From: Cryptomeria japonica
Taxonomy: Eukaryota; Streptophyta; Pinopsida; Cupressales; Cupressaceae
Length of the DNA stretch: 64,000 bases
Direction of reading: 5' to 3'
NCBI RefSeq assembly: GCF_030272615.1
Contig: NC_081407.1
Coordinates: 373,434,132 to 373,498,131, forward strand
The notes below the pieces were generated by a model. It was not told the origin of the DNA, searched no databases, and saw only the letters and a list, made by a program, of their open reading frames with translations. The first letter of the stretch is position 1; every line of letters begins with the position of its first letter. A program made the position numbers and the translations under genes. Shown one piece after another: positions 34,322 to 48,595 of this stretch.

Positions 34322-35480
34322 TTTCCTTTCTTTGTTGCATCCAACAAATTATTCTTCACAATCAAGGAACTAACATAGCGTACACTCTATCACTTCTAAC
34401 TTTTTGTACATTGGAGCGAGACCTTTAAATCTCAAGAATATTTGTCTTCATGTGTAACCTTAATTAGTATCCAAATCGCATGCCCAAAATACTCAATTGG
34501 GGTAGAATGAGATAAAAAACATTTTTACATTGCAACTTGATACACATGTAGTATCTAGACAACAAACTACAATAATTCAATGCAAACACTTCCAAACTCT
34601 GCAAATACACTAGACATTTAGGAACAATTGATACCAATACATACTGATAATACTAGCATTTTGTAATAGAGCCATCCATGATATTAACATTAATAGACTT
34701 GTCCTACTTCGTCCTCAAATTATCTAACATGAATAACAACACCATATTGAACAATTCAACAATCTCGCTGAAATAAATGATTATACTATAGGCAACAATC
34801 TCAATTTTAACTTTATAACTTATTAATTGAAAATCTAAGATATATTGTTAAACATTTTATTATTATGTGCTAGATTTAAATGTTAAAAGAAACCACATTA
34901 ATAAATAAAAGTAGATTTAGAGATCTTATTAGTTCTTGCCATGAATACTAATGCATTTATCATGTTTCTAAAATGCTTAAGTAGTTATTAGTTATTGTCT
35001 TTTTAACTAATCAATTTAATTTTTTTTGTAAAATAAAATTAATTTTCATCATTTCAAAAGTTAACATGCAAATTTTTAACAAAAAATATTTAAAACATGA
35101 TTTATTTATGATGTGATTGGCCTATGTCAATTTTTGTGAGTATAAAATTTAATTTTTGACTACTAAAAATAATAAATTTTTAACATCATTTAATGTTCTG
35201 ACTACTTTCTATTTTCCATATATACAATATTTTTTTTTACACCACATAATTTGTCCTTTACCACCAACTCACAATGAAAAAAATATTTAAAATTATTTGC
35301 AACTGTCATAATGTACTATGTCACTCTAATTTCAGCTGCAACCTCGATTTATGTGTAGTTTCATTATCCTTAGAGTATATGCTCATTCATGATCTACGTA
35401 TTCATTAGTGGGTTGATATCTTTGACAACATTTCTCCGAGTGAGAAATTGCAAGTCGGTGTAACATTCCTTGAAGTTGTG
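34322..35480. other. AT-rich DNA, nothing recognisable
   Basis: No ORF, repeat boundary or RNA gene seen. Confidence 0.4.
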
Positions 35481-35489
35481 TTCCAAATA

Positions 35490-35652
35490 GGTTGCGTTTA
35501 TTCTGGCTCCAAAACGAACCTTTTGTACAGCGTGTTAGCGACATGTTAGTCAATCGCAACCGTTAATTGCAAAATCGACGGTGTAAAACGCGCAACTAAC
35601 ATGCATGTTAGTCAATCCGTACTGTCGTTTTGGAGACAAAATAGATGCGTCC
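35490..35652. mobile_element. 163-bp MITE, Mutator-like
   Basis: Terminal inverted repeats of at least 24 bp match at 20 positions (left GCGTTTATTCTGGCTCC, right reverse complement GCATCTATTTTGTCTCC, both continuing AAAACGA). Flanks TTCCAAATA (35481-35489) and TTCGAAATA (35653-35661) match at eight of nine bases, the target-site length of Mutator-like elements. No coding capacity. Confidence 0.65.
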
Positions 35653-35661
35653 TTCGAAATA

Positions 35662-37090
35662 TGACAAACCTTTTACTTTTTATTTAAAATTTATTTTGGT
35701 CTCCTTAAACTTTTCAATGGTAAATCTAATTTGAACTTTTTCATGATTTTTTTTTATAAATGTAATGGGTATTTATTAAAATTTATATTTTAATAAAAAC
35801 ATTTTTATATATAAAATATAAATTAAAAATTAAAATTATTAGAATTATTTAAAATAATAAATTTAATAATAAGTTAATATAATTATATTATTTTATTAAG
35901 ATTTGAGTTATAAGTTTGTATTATATTTAGAGATAGGTTTATTTTTATATTTTATTTTTAAAATTATAATTTTGTAGATTATATTATCATTATAATTATA
36001 TTTTTTTAATTAAATTAAAATTAGAGTCATAATTAATTAAAATATGTTTAATTAATTCACGTAAGATTTATTTTTCAAATTAGAATTCATAATAAAAATA
36101 AAGTTATATAAATCATTTTAGTATGCAATTACTTAATTTTAAGATTGTAATGTATAATCAAAATATTATTATTCTTTAAAAATTTAAAATAATCATATAA
36201 TATTTATAAAAAATTTAATCAATTATATTATTATTGCGATTCGAATTGAATATTATTATAAAATTTATTAATTATTTCAAATATTTTAATTAAATGATCT
36301 TTAAATATAAGATTAGGTAGTTATAGTTAATTATAATTTTAGAGTTAGAAAAAATGACTAATCTAACCAACCTCCTAATTATAAACTCACATATTGCCTA
36401 AAGGAAGAATCATATAAATAATTTATATGTTTAACATTTATTTAAATAATAAATATAGTATTGTTAACTTTATTTTTATGCATGTATACAAAATTCTTTT
36501 AAGAGTTTTTTAATATATTTTTGGTGATTATTTTATATATGTTTAGATGTGTTGTCTTAGTTTATAATTTCTATTGATTTGGTTCTCTTAACCTCACATT
36601 TTTATTTTGACATTCAAAAATAAAATTTAACCGTTATTCAAACAATTTTCATATTCTAGCATATCAAGGCCTTTACTAGAATAAGGTTGGGAGTTGAGTG
36701 TTAACTCAATTTTAAGTCATATGTGATTGATTGGTTCACTTTTACAAAATTTTAATTTACCAATAGGTCCAATTTGATTCTCTTCTAACTAACTATAACT
36801 CACTAATTCTTGCATTAGAACTTTAAAATTGTAAGCCTAAGACATCACTCTAGGATGTTTTAACAAAGCAAACAATCCTACCCATCCATCATTTTAAGAC
36901 AACTTATCTATTAGAAAGAGCACTAAAGAGTTCAAAATTAATATTTTGTATGTCATAGTGGCTCTTATATTAACAACCTAATTCTTCCACTAGGTCAATT
37001 TGACACTTATTGTCTTGCAGTCTGTTGTATCAAGTCTCAAGTCTTAAGTAGTTAACATAATTATAATCTCATCATCATCATATGTATTTT
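35662..37090. other. Very AT-rich DNA, nothing recognisable
   Basis: Long A/T runs and TAATTAAAT-like stretches. No ORF or repeat structure I can define. Confidence 0.4.
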
Positions 37091-37096
37091 TTTTGG

Positions 37097-37310
37097 GTCC
37101 CCTCTCCCTCTCCCTCTATATCCATCGATCTCTTCATCTATCTTTCCCTCTCCCTATATACTTATCTATCTTTTCAACTCTCTCTACCTCTTCCGTTCTA
37201 TTTGTCTATCTTCTTATATTTATCTCTCTATTTTTATTTCTCCATCGACCTCTCTCTATCCCTCTATCTATTTCTTTCCCTCATCTTCCCCTCTATCTCT
37301 TTACACTTTG
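37097..37310. repeat. Pyrimidine-rich low-complexity tract
   Basis: CCCTCTCCCTCTATAT-like repeats, interrupted (CTCTATCTATTTCTTTCCC). The two overlapping Ser/Leu-rich ORFs here are products of the composition. Confidence 0.8.
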
Positions 37311-37329
37311 GACAGGAACTTGACGCTAT

Positions 37330-38050
37330 GCGTCTCTTGTTTTTAGTTATGTCATGAAAAATGAGATACTCGATCATTTATTTTCATAATAAGATTTTTG
37401 TATGGAAATGAAAAAAATAAATTAGTTTCTATAAAAGTGTTAAAAATAACCCACCAAAGTCAAACTATAATTAAATGACTAAATTATTATTATGTCGAGT
37501 GCAAGAATCCAAAGGGCTTTTAAAAAACATAATTATACTTGCATGATTTTATATGCAAAATTCCTTACTTTCTATGATATCATTCTCTTGGGTTAATATT
37601 TATGCTTTAAATAGACATGGTAATCATAAATTGTTTAAAAGTTGTGACTTTTTCCATAAGTCAACTTTGTAAATGGTAATAATGGTTGTATATAATCATT
37701 AGTTCTAACTTTGACATTTCATTTAAAGTGGATCGAGTTGTATAATTAGTTTTACTAGTGTAAAGAAAATAAAGTGATTAAAAAAATAATATAAAGTTAA
37801 TTAAATATATGTAATTAATTTTAATAATTAATTTATAATTTTATATAGTTGGAATTGATAATTAAAAAAATAATTAAATGTTATATTTCATGATAGAAAA
37901 TCAATGTGTTAGATGTAGGGAATTAATTTGTTTTTGTTATGAATTTTAATAATTGATCTAGATGAAGATTTATAATTTTATATATTGATTATTCTTTGTC
38001 CAAGTTTAGGTTCGAGTGTGTAGATTTGAACTCTACATATGCAAACTAGT
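37330..38050 (+). repeat. Dispersed AT-rich repeat, copy 1
   Basis: It aligns in order, by eye, with 50720-51560: the shared blocks are CAAGAATTC/CAAGAATCC...GGGCTT, GTTAATATTTAT, CATTAGTTCTAA then TTTGACATTTCATTTAAAGT, and GTGTGGATTTGAACT-like near the end. No coding content; family unknown. Confidence 0.55.
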
Positions 38051-41000
38051 AAACAACTATAGAATGTTATGTAACATGGAGACTTTCCTTAGTCTAGTGT
38101 TTCTGTGGTTGCAACTATTAGGCATTTAATGAGAAACTCACAACTATATCTCTCTTTGAGTAGCTATTGGAGTGTGTGTGACAATGCATGTTCACATGCA
38201 ACATTGTTTGAGTATATGCAATGATTATTAAGGGTATTTACATGTTTTAGAGGATACTTCGAGGTACCACATATAGTTAGAAGTAATCAACAAGTTGTCC
38301 ATGTTACAACGAGTCATAGTTCATGTTTGATCGTAGTGTAGGAAGATATCTATGTTGTTTTTCTAAATTTGGTCAACAACCTCATACTAAGTATTTGCCA
38401 AAGCAACTAATTATATATAATGAATATCCATGTGGAGATGTCACTATTGATATTATATGCAATATGTGGATGTTAGGGTATAGTCATTTTTTGGTTGTAT
38501 GACTATTTGTATTCCATGGGGCAGTTAGATATTTGTGTTAATTGGAATTTCATGAGGATGCTTGATGAGTATATCTAATTGCTTGTACATATGAAATAGG
38601 TTGATGTCGGTTGATGCACTATTTCTTGAAGGTGTGATTGTGTTATGAGGAGGTTGTACACTATAGTGTGCATATTGAAAGAAAATAAAAGAGAACAATA
38701 TATTGAAAATATTTCTTATGACTACAATTATTCTTGTCCTTTTATTGGTGGGTTTCTTCTTGAAATTCTTTCCCATGTATATCTTGTGTATCATGTTCAT
38801 TTCCTAATACAATTTTACTATTTTATATTTTTCATTTAATGTTGTATATTAAACTGTTACAATAAACATAGTTGTATTTAATCACATGATCTCAAGCTAT
38901 CCTAAATCCTATTGTATTGATAATTTGTAGTAGGGATTGAATTCTTGAAAAAGAGTGCATGGATTTATCTTGTAAATTACGATGTCATTTTTCATCTAAG
39001 TAACCAAATTCCATTAAATAAAACTCTCCAACATCATCTATTATCAACACATTGATCTTCTTCTCTATCTAGTTCTTTACATCCTTTAAATCTTTGAACT
39101 TAAAGAAGATCTTACATGTAACCCAATTTTTTTTGGAGAAGCCATCATTGAAAGCAATATAATAAAAGGGTTTTCAAAGAGAAGGTACATCAACAAGACA
39201 TAAATATATTATTGTGAATTAAATCTAAAATTCATAAAGATTTAGTATTTCTTGAGCAAAATATAACACAATTTTAGGTATAATTTTTTCACAATCCATT
39301 TTGAATGATAAAATTTCTTCTTGATTTTCTATATATATTTTTCCCATCACACAAAAAATCTAGAAACAAATTTATGATAACATACTTTCCTTCCCATACA
39401 TACAATGTTTACAAATTTTAATCTTAGAAAAAAATTAGTTAGCCTCTCTACTAATTTCTTATATTTTAAGGCCCAAGAAATTTATAAAAAAATGTGGCTC
39501 ATACACACATACTACAATATAGTCCTCATTGTAGGAAGCTTCTAGTTCTAAGAAATAGAACCCCCACAGCTATTAAATTCAATGGTGCTTGTATTAATTT
39601 GAAATAAAGTTCCATAGTGATCACCCTTATCCAAAACGACTGTATGAATCATCTCACATTTATCCTTGCTAAAGATTACCTACACACTCACATGAATTAT
39701 CTTTCTTACTGACAAAATGCTTCTCACTAAATCTAAGAGGTATAAATACAAGAAATAGAATTGATCTTCCTTCTCCAAAAGTGAGCATGCATCTACGATG
39801 ATTAATAATGTCTAGATCTTAACTTTTGTCCCAAATACACTTTCTTACCATTAATGTTTTTATAATTAGGAAATAATTCCATATGGGGTGGCATGAGGAA
39901 GGAATTTTAAAATTTGAGCAACTATTCATATGTGGAGATGGATGTAATGAACATATAACCAATATATTCTTTAGAGGCTCCCAGTCTAAATCATCATTAG
40001 ACACTTTCTTAGTCATATTCTTCAAGTGTAGTGTTTAATATAGATAGGTTTCTATAGTTCCAAAAATTGACCTTAGATATACTAGGAATCTTATATCAAC
40101 CATTAGAATTATATTGCTTGCCTTGTTTTTATACATGTCATTATCATTCAAACAATCTATAACATTTAAATAATCTTTGATAAATTATAAATTTTTATAA
40201 CTAATATCCTTCAAGAGTTAACTACTAACCACTTGATCAATTTGTAGTTTTGAGATGGTACTATTGATCACCATAACCAAGTAGATCCATGAATTAAGAA
40301 ATAAATATACGAGTGCTATATGTTGATCTTCTTCCCCTATTTTCATATCCACATATACTAACTAGCTTATGATAACATTGAAGGAACTCAAGTTCTCTTT
40401 CATTGAATCCCCATTACTCATTCTAAAAGAGTACAACATATTCCCTAAAAAAAATATATCAATAAGGGAAACTATGTGAGAGTCAATGTATTCCCAAAAA
40501 ACATATATCAATAAAAGAAATTGTGTGATATAAATTATAAAATTCTTTTAAAAGTTCCTAAGTATGACATCTCATAGTACATACATGAGTACTAAATTTA
40601 AAATTTACATATACAACAAACCTCTATTCTTTCTATCAATCACTACCTAATCTTCATCATTCACTCAAGAGGGTTTCTAACCATAAACTACAACTCACAA
40701 GTCTTTATCAATAAGAAAACTCTTAATCTTGAGCTTGCATAGCTCTAAGTGGCATTACATATGTCAACCTCTATTCTATATTTGCATGCAATAATTGTTC
40801 CTAAAAATAATAAAACTATAATAATTCCACTCAAGTATTGATAACAGTAACTCACTCATTTACAAATGTAATAAGGTTTTCTAAATGAAACGAAATTTAA
40901 TAAAATTATACTTAATTTAAAAACGATAACAATTTAACTAAACCAAATCTATAATTTTTGTGTATAATTAGGAAACAAGATGAAAATATAGAAGAGAAAT

Positions 41001-43323
41001 AGAAAATATAATGCAAAAAAAAAGAGGAAATCCTCAATTTTCAAAGCCTATCATACATATTTTAATTGTCAAATAAGTTATAAAGCACTCTGTGAGTTAT
41101 ATTATTTTAATAGAGATTTATGCTTTATAGCTGGAGGAAATTTTGTAGCATAAGCTTGCATAAATTAACAAGTTATCCCTTATCCCAACCCTCAATATAT
41201 TGGCCAAAGAGACCCCAAAAAAATTCCATGATTTACCAAAACCATAGACTCAAAATAATGATCCAAGTCTTGGTCCACCTAATCCAAGTTGGGCTCATGT
41301 TGCCCTTCCAATTGTAATCTCTCCTACAATAGTAACTTTGTAATTGACTATTGACTCTTATGGCAAGGCGTTCTGATGTAACTCCCAAGTGTGCTAATAA
41401 GAGGCTATACTTACACATGTACACCTCTTACAAACATCTATATTTAACCAATAAAATATTCTAGTGACTTCAATGACTTCTTATAATTTTTGTAAGTTAA
41501 ATGACATATGAAAAAGAGTGCCAACTATGAAATATCAAGATTACTTCTAAGTGGGGAAAAGTTATTTTTTAATATTTTATAAATATTAAATAATTATAAC
41601 AACATTAGCACTAAGTCTTTTAGAGTGTATAAAAGCTAATCTTTTAAATCTACATCTACCTTAGCCTTCTTCTAAATAACTTCTTGTATTCTATGCCAAA
41701 GAACACTCCTAAATCTACATTCACATCCAAAACTAGCCTTATCCTTAAAATTATGTGTACTTCATCCACGATTAAGGCTCCACCCAAATCTAAATATTAC
41801 ACCTATTTCTACACCATCTACTACTCACAATTCCCCTCTAATGCACGATTTTGACATGTATTCAAAACCTAAGAAAGTTTGGGTTCCTAAGCCCAAATTA
41901 GGAATCCCTCCTTTATTACATAGATTAGCATCAAGATCTATTATTCTCAATGCACCTTCTTATTATAAAGATATAATATCCCTTATTCATCCTAATAATT
42001 TTAATTCGAGGGATTCCAAGAATGAGACTACTATGAACAAGAGTATGGAAATCATATGTTGGTTAAATACATAAAGTTATTTTACTTACTATACATTTTT
42101 TTGCCATGTTCTTTGTTTTGTTTCACATCTTTATTAATCGGTGCAAAGTCAAACACATGGGTACATATTAATGCTAGGATAAGGTGACATTAACCTTGAA
42201 AATCCTATGCCATTCTTGTCTGTCCATGTTCCTTGGAAAGTGTTCCCTATGATATGAGAGGAAAATATTTAATATTTTGTACTTTATAGCTAATTGTAAT
42301 TGTATTTTCAAGAGGTGAATAGGTAATAGTGACAAGGATAATAAAAATGGATAAATTTCCCTCTTTTAGGTATCCACATTGGGATACAAAGGGTCATTCT
42401 TTTATCACCTAAGATTGGAAGGAGAAAGGTTGTCCATTGGGAGATCCAAAGATTCATTGAGAAGTTACAGAGCATCCAAAGAGCTAAAGGTTTGATTAGC
42501 TATGGGTTAGGCACCCATGTTGGGGCCATTTGAAAGAAAAATAATATTTTGTTATGTCTCATGTTTGTCCACTTTCATAGGTGTGGTTTTTTGCAAGTGG
42601 TTTATTGCCTCTTGTTTTTGGAAACAACAGTAGTTTTCCCTCTCTTAGTTTTCTATAAATTGGAGTCATGGCATGGTACTTTCATCATGAGTTATTTGCG
42701 AGTTCCAAGATGATTTTAGGTCTAGTTGGAGAATTGAAGTGAAGCATACCATTGTTGTTATCTCTCTTTTAAAGAATAATAATAGACTTATCCCTCTTTC
42801 TTTGGTGGAGCTTTTCCCTAAAAGGGGTTTTGCATGTAAATTTGGTGTCTTATTGGTTTGTTGATTTTTCATTGATGTTGAATGGTGCGATCACATTTAT
42901 GTTTCAAATTTGATAATTTTATTTTCAGATTTGAAATCATATAAAGAATACTATATTTAAATCTTTCTTCACCTTTTTCCCCCAATAGTTGACACACACG
43001 CTTTAGAATAATATATCTTTGTTTTTGTTCCCCTTCACTTTGTATCTCTCTCTTTTTTTTAATTTTTCCTTATTTTCAAGTAGAATGGTGAAATATTATA
43101 AGCATGACTTAAAATAACTATTATCATGTTGAACAAATTATACATTCTCTTCCATTTGTGTACATGTTTCTCTACTATGTTCTTTCTTTCATTGTACCTT
43201 CTTCCTATGAGTTTCATAATGATGCAAAGAATTAAAGTGCTTCACCTTTATCATGTTGACCCTAAAATATAGTGTCCTTTTTTTTCTCTCATCCATCTCA
43301 TCTTACTCCTTTATTTTGAATAT
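38051..43323. other. AT-rich DNA without supported genes
   Basis: Scattered ORFs of 60-90 codons have no recognisable domain. One at 41841-42074 contains KPKKVWVPKPKLGIPPLLH, which recalls linker segments of copia polyproteins but is too short to call. Confidence 0.4.
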
Positions 43324-44300
43324 GTAGACACCTATTTTCGTCCACGCAATTAAATAAATGATATATTTTTTTAATTACCAGCTATTATTTAAACTAATAT
43401 TTAATAAATTCATCCTAACTATGTTCTTCTATTAATTAAATAAATTATTCAATTTATTTGATTGAAGTTCTCACTTAACCATACTTTGATAATTAAATAA
43501 ATAAATAAAACATATTTATTTAACTAACCCCTCTCTCACATGCAAATAAATTAACATTTATTTAAATCCCTTTATCCTCACAATCACATGCATTTAAATT
43601 AAATAATTATCTTATTAAATTTAAATCCCTCACCCACTTGCACTTTCTAGAAAATGCAAGTTGTACACTAACCCTCCCCTTAATCATGTCTAAACCTCTA
43701 TTATTAGCCTAATCACCCTCTAAGTGTTTGCACATTCCTAAAGCAAGGGATTAGGGAAGAGTCACTTCTCAAAAATTTAAAGCTCTTACAAAGCCTTAAA
43801 GGCCTTATCCCTTCCACAAGAAAACCCACATGGGTCTTTGACCAATCTAACCCACCTTTAACTCTTACACATTCTCCCAACCCTTGGTTAAAGGCTTATC
43901 CATTAACCCAATGATCCATGGTAACCCTTAAGTCCCCTCAAGACTTAAAGGCTTTGACCACTCTAACCCTTTAACCCTTGCACATTCCCCCAACCATTGG
44001 GTAAAAGCTTTATCCATTAACTCAACCACCCATGGTAACCTTCATGTCTCTTCAAACCTTTAAGGGTTTTTCCACCCTCTCTCAAGTCTTCCCTTGTTGA
44101 CATTTGTCAACATGTGATTGCTTGAGGAAGATTACATGGATTGAAGATCATGGAATCCTCGAGCAATCATATCCCCTCTTAAGCCCAATCAATCTCAACC
44201 TTTCATTGCCTCATTTTTCCTATAAATAGATTTCTTTCCTTCATTGTTAGGGGTAACAAGAGTTATCCATATGCATTGTTACTTTGTTTTTGGATGCCTG
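43324..44300 (+). repeat. LTR-like repeat starting TGTAGACACC
   Basis: It starts TGTAGACACCTATTTTCGTC, runs through AAATAAAT-rich DNA, contains two to three repeats of an ACCCTTGCACATTCCCCCAA-type unit (43860-44030) and has a TATA-like CCTATAAATAGA at 44219. The reverse copy at 19128-20140 supports a repeat family. The right boundary is not visible. Confidence 0.55.
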
Positions 44301-46550
44301 TTTGAAGGAAGCCTTTGTATTATGTTTTAGCTCTTCCACTAGTCAGAATTGCTATTTGACATCTAATACTCCATTCACATATTCAAACATCCACACTTGA
44401 CTATCATCAACCATCTCCCATCTTCCATTTGACATCCTTTTGTGCTAGTTTTCAATCTGAGGGCATACTTCATGTAGTAACAGGATCTTGGAGAGGAGGA
44501 GGAAAAGGAAGAGCCTAAGCATGGGAGCATCATGAGGGAAGTAATATTCATGTTTGTTTATTGTTCCTAACTTGCTTCTTCTCTACTAATATTTCTTTAT
44601 ATGTTTTGAAAGGGTTTTAATTCATTATGTTTATGGTTGAGCATGCTATTTAGGTGAACTCATATTGATTTTCCATTAATCTCCATTTTCATTGCGTTTC
44701 AAAATCATTTTTGTTATTTAGGGACAATGCAAAATATTTGAGGCATTGTACCATCGTAATGTTGATCCAACATACATACTTCTCTCAATCTGTCATCTCT
44801 AATTTTTTTCTATACACTTGTGAGGATATCTAATTTGGGGATTATACAATAAATATATTTCTTAAAATAAACTCTTTTCATGTTAACCCAAAAAATTACC
44901 TTTATCTTTTTGATATTTTTCTTATGTCATGTGAGTACTTTGCATTTCATAAGCCATCTCCCTTCTTTATAGTTCTTGTTTTTTATACTATCATTCTTGT
45001 CATTTTCTCATCTCTATTATTAATTTTTGTTCACCTTATTTGTGATGCTAATAAAACATTAAAAATGCAAAAATATTTTTCTTTTTTCTCACCCCTTAGA
45101 CACTCTTCTTGTTTAAGTGGCAACTTAACAAAATAAACTCTTAATCCATACTTTTTTAGTAAAAATATCTTATACTCTCTAACGTGATGGCATTGTATTT
45201 TATCATACTAGATTACTCAAAAATATGATAATTTTCCATCATAACATGCTTGCATGCATGCATAATGTTTCTAAAATAAAAAAAAATCATATTGGTATTT
45301 TCTTGTCTTATCACATGCGATACTTTTATGTGTTAAAAAATATTCCACATCATAAGAAAAGATTTTTCTTATTCTATGAAGAATTAATAGGGTTATCCTT
45401 GGGGTAAATTCTTATTGTGTCTTTTCCCCTTAATTTTTTCAGTAGTATCCTTACATCCTATTTCCCCACAAACAATTCAAGTAGCACAACTATATCTAGA
45501 ATGATAACCTCTACATTTTTCTATCTTTCTTTTTGCAAATATGATGGAATCATTTTCTATACAATTATTTTGAAGGGGATATATCCACCCTAAATCCATA
45601 TAAAAATGACTTGAGATGGTTAAAATAATTCTTCACGAGTTCCAATGACATTTATCATGGTTAAAGTGGCTCTTCATGATCCCTACACCATCCATTCCTA
45701 GTTTATGCGACCACATGAGTCGTGCACCACTCTTGATGAAAAAAATATTCCATGGATCTTATATTGCTATTATTACTCATGGAGTGTATTCCCCATGGAG
45801 TCTAACTCGATAATCTTCATGATTTTCACATACAACACCATCCTATACAACCTTTGCTTACTTAAATTCTATTTACTCATTACCTATTTCACTATTTTGT
45901 GGAGGTCATAACGATTGTAACTCCATGATTCCCCCTACCTTATTCAATACTTTTATTATTTATGGTATTTCTAGGATGTAATCTGTTTTTACTTCTTGCA
46001 TGTGTGTAAATTTGAAGAAGATGCTTAAGAAAAATAGAAAAATGAAATAAACGACAAAATATTTAGTATCCCTTTTATCTGTATTCTTTTATTAGGGATA
46101 ATGAACATAATTTTTATTTACTTTTTCATATTTGGTTTGTTTTAGCTCACAAGTATGCTAAACTAGACGGAAATTGTAAATTCCAAAGGTGCATATTAAC
46201 ATTTTTCATCTAATTTTGTAATGTCTTAAGTGTTCTCTTTTGATAATCATAATTCTTATCATTTTTGCTTCTTTAAAGCATAGGTCATCCTCAAGCCTAT
46301 ACTTCACGATCCCTCTTACAATTTATCATGTTCTTTACACTCATTTTCAACCTTTCTATTATGCATCACACTCCCATTCTTTGGAGACGACTATGTGTGG
46401 TAGCATCAATCTTCATTTTACTACCCAAGCACTATACACACATTCCAAGGGATCTAGGGCATAATTTTAGACATATCGAGCATCTAAAAAAGAAAACATC
46501 ACCTAGATAATAGTCTACCATTATTATGGTAGCCTATACCTTAGACCTAG
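44301..46550. other. AT-rich DNA, nothing recognisable
   Basis: Short ORFs only, with no domain. Its right limit is the CCTAG target duplication of the unit at 46551. Confidence 0.4.
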
Positions 46551-46972
46551 TGTAATGCCCCACCAAGAACCCTGAAGGAAAACCCACAACAAGGGTGAAA
46601 CAATTTTTTTTTTAAAGTATAAACATCATAAGTGCATTTACACAACATGCACGATAACACAAGCGGAAGACTTACACCAGAATTCCTTAAGGGTTACCAA
46701 TGAAGAATTAACTTCAAGAATAAATTCCACAAAATCGTATATCCACATATGCATCATTAACTCAATGATCACAAGAAGCCATAAGCAAATAAAGATTCAT
46801 CATAGAAAGATTGAAATGATACAATATAATTTCCACTTCAATAAGCATTTACTAACATCATCAAGGAAACTGATAAAAACATCCCAACATAGGATTACAT
46901 TGCTCTTCCAATACATAGCTTCTCAATAAACATATAAGGATAGATCTCATCCAGTTACAAGGTTACATAAGA

Positions 46973-47015
46973 TCAATGATACAATGATGCAATGATACAA
47001 TGATACAATGACCAC
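46973..47015. repeat. Short tandem repeat, ATGATACA units
   Basis: Four units of about 9-10 bp (ATGATACA/ATGATGCA). Confidence 0.8.
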
Positions 47016-48295
47016 AAGGGTCTACAAATAACAATAATCTTCAAACAAGAGATGAAGCATGAGTCACGAACCACAGGAACACCTGTGAAGCCAATTCTCG
47101 CGTGAAGGTACAAATCCGAACATCCGATGGGAAGTGGTACTACCACTCGACCATGTAATTCCTAAATGAAATCACCCCACCATGCTAGGAGATAGATGAG
47201 GACCCTCAAACAAGCATAAGCATGACATGGTCGACAAAACAATATGACTCCATGACAACACAAAATGACCCCACAAAATCCAGGTGACTCAACATCACAA
47301 ACACACAAGTGAACCAAATGAGAGAGTGTCATCGCATAGCTTAAGATGGTTACCATGGTCGGCCTCCATAGGTCCCGACTCACCGTCCTGGTAACCTCTC
47401 CCAAACCTCTGGCTCCAACTAAGTCTCATGCGGACCCTACTAGCCTTTCATGAAGATAAGGTGGTCAGTTTGCCATTTCAGGCATTCTCACAACATGATG
47501 AGTCTCATACAAGCACTCACCCAGGTGTGAGGTACAATTATCTTTATTAATGTTATTATACTACCCACCTAATAAATTCATTAGATTACCAGTTATTATT
47601 TGACTTTCGTTGGGTCGTAATGCCTACCACTTTGGGCGCAACCCCCAAGCGAAAGCCACTCTCTCAAAGGACACTAAACAAACATGGTCACTCCTCGAGG
47701 ACCCTATGGCGAAGTAGACAGCCATAACACCACTATCAGAAACAAGTGGTCAAACAAAGACGTACTGACTCTTGGCTAACCATAAGGCAAAGACACTACA
47801 TGGTTAAGACAACGAAGCCAACATATATCTCTTGGTCAAAGGAACCAAATACGCCTCCACAGGATGACTGAACCATAGACCAAAGCAACACATAATACAC
47901 TTGCAACACCATTGATTGAAAAGAAATGAAATAAAACATTCTTTCAACAGTCACATTATTCAATTTCCAAATCAATATTCCATCAAGAATGAAATCCACA
48001 TTAAACATTCAACCGGTTATAACATGAATTCCTAACATGCATATAATTCATTTCCAGAATATATCCAAATCTACCAATTTGAATCTCTAATTCATGCGTT
48101 GATTTCCATTGATAAATTTATTAACCACATAATAACAATCACATGAAAAATCACTATTTATGCTTAACATAAAACAACCACATCAACATGTTCACTTAAT
48201 AAAATTAAATTAATTTTATAACACATACCGGTTTGCACCAGTAAGGCACATGGTCAAGCGGTGGCAAAAGCCAACCCACAGTAGTGTTGTTGCCG

Positions 48296-48595
48296 GGGCA
48301 ACAGACACTACATGCCGGTAGTGCTACTACCGCTGGTAACAGCCCTACCGACCGATAGTGCTGCTACCACTGGTAATAGCCACTGCCGACCGGTAGCACT
48401 GCTACCAATCGGTAGCTGTACTGCCGACCGATAGTGTCGCTACCGCTGGTAGCAGCCGCTACCAACCGGTAGCAGTCCTACCGATCGGAAGTGCTGCTAC
48501 CAACCGGTGGCATTCCTACTGACCAGTAGCACTGCTACTACGTAGCGGTGGTGCCGACCGGTAGTTCTGCTACCTGCGGGTAGTAGACACTACCG
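48296..48595. repeat. Palindromic CCGGTAG/CTACCGG minisatellite
   Basis: Irregular ~30-bp units of the form GACCGGTAGCACTGCTACC, with both strands of the same motif alternating, so many local hairpins are possible. It is GC-rich in otherwise AT-rich surroundings. Confidence 0.75.

Noticed and set aside
37082-37357. Ser/Leu/Tyr-rich ORFs in two frames
   Set aside because: They reflect the pyrimidine-rich tract; both frames are open for the same compositional reason.
41841-42074. ORF with KPKKVWVPKPKLGIP, possible copia polyprotein fragment
   Set aside because: Only about 15 residues are suggestive and no neighbouring copia sequence was found.
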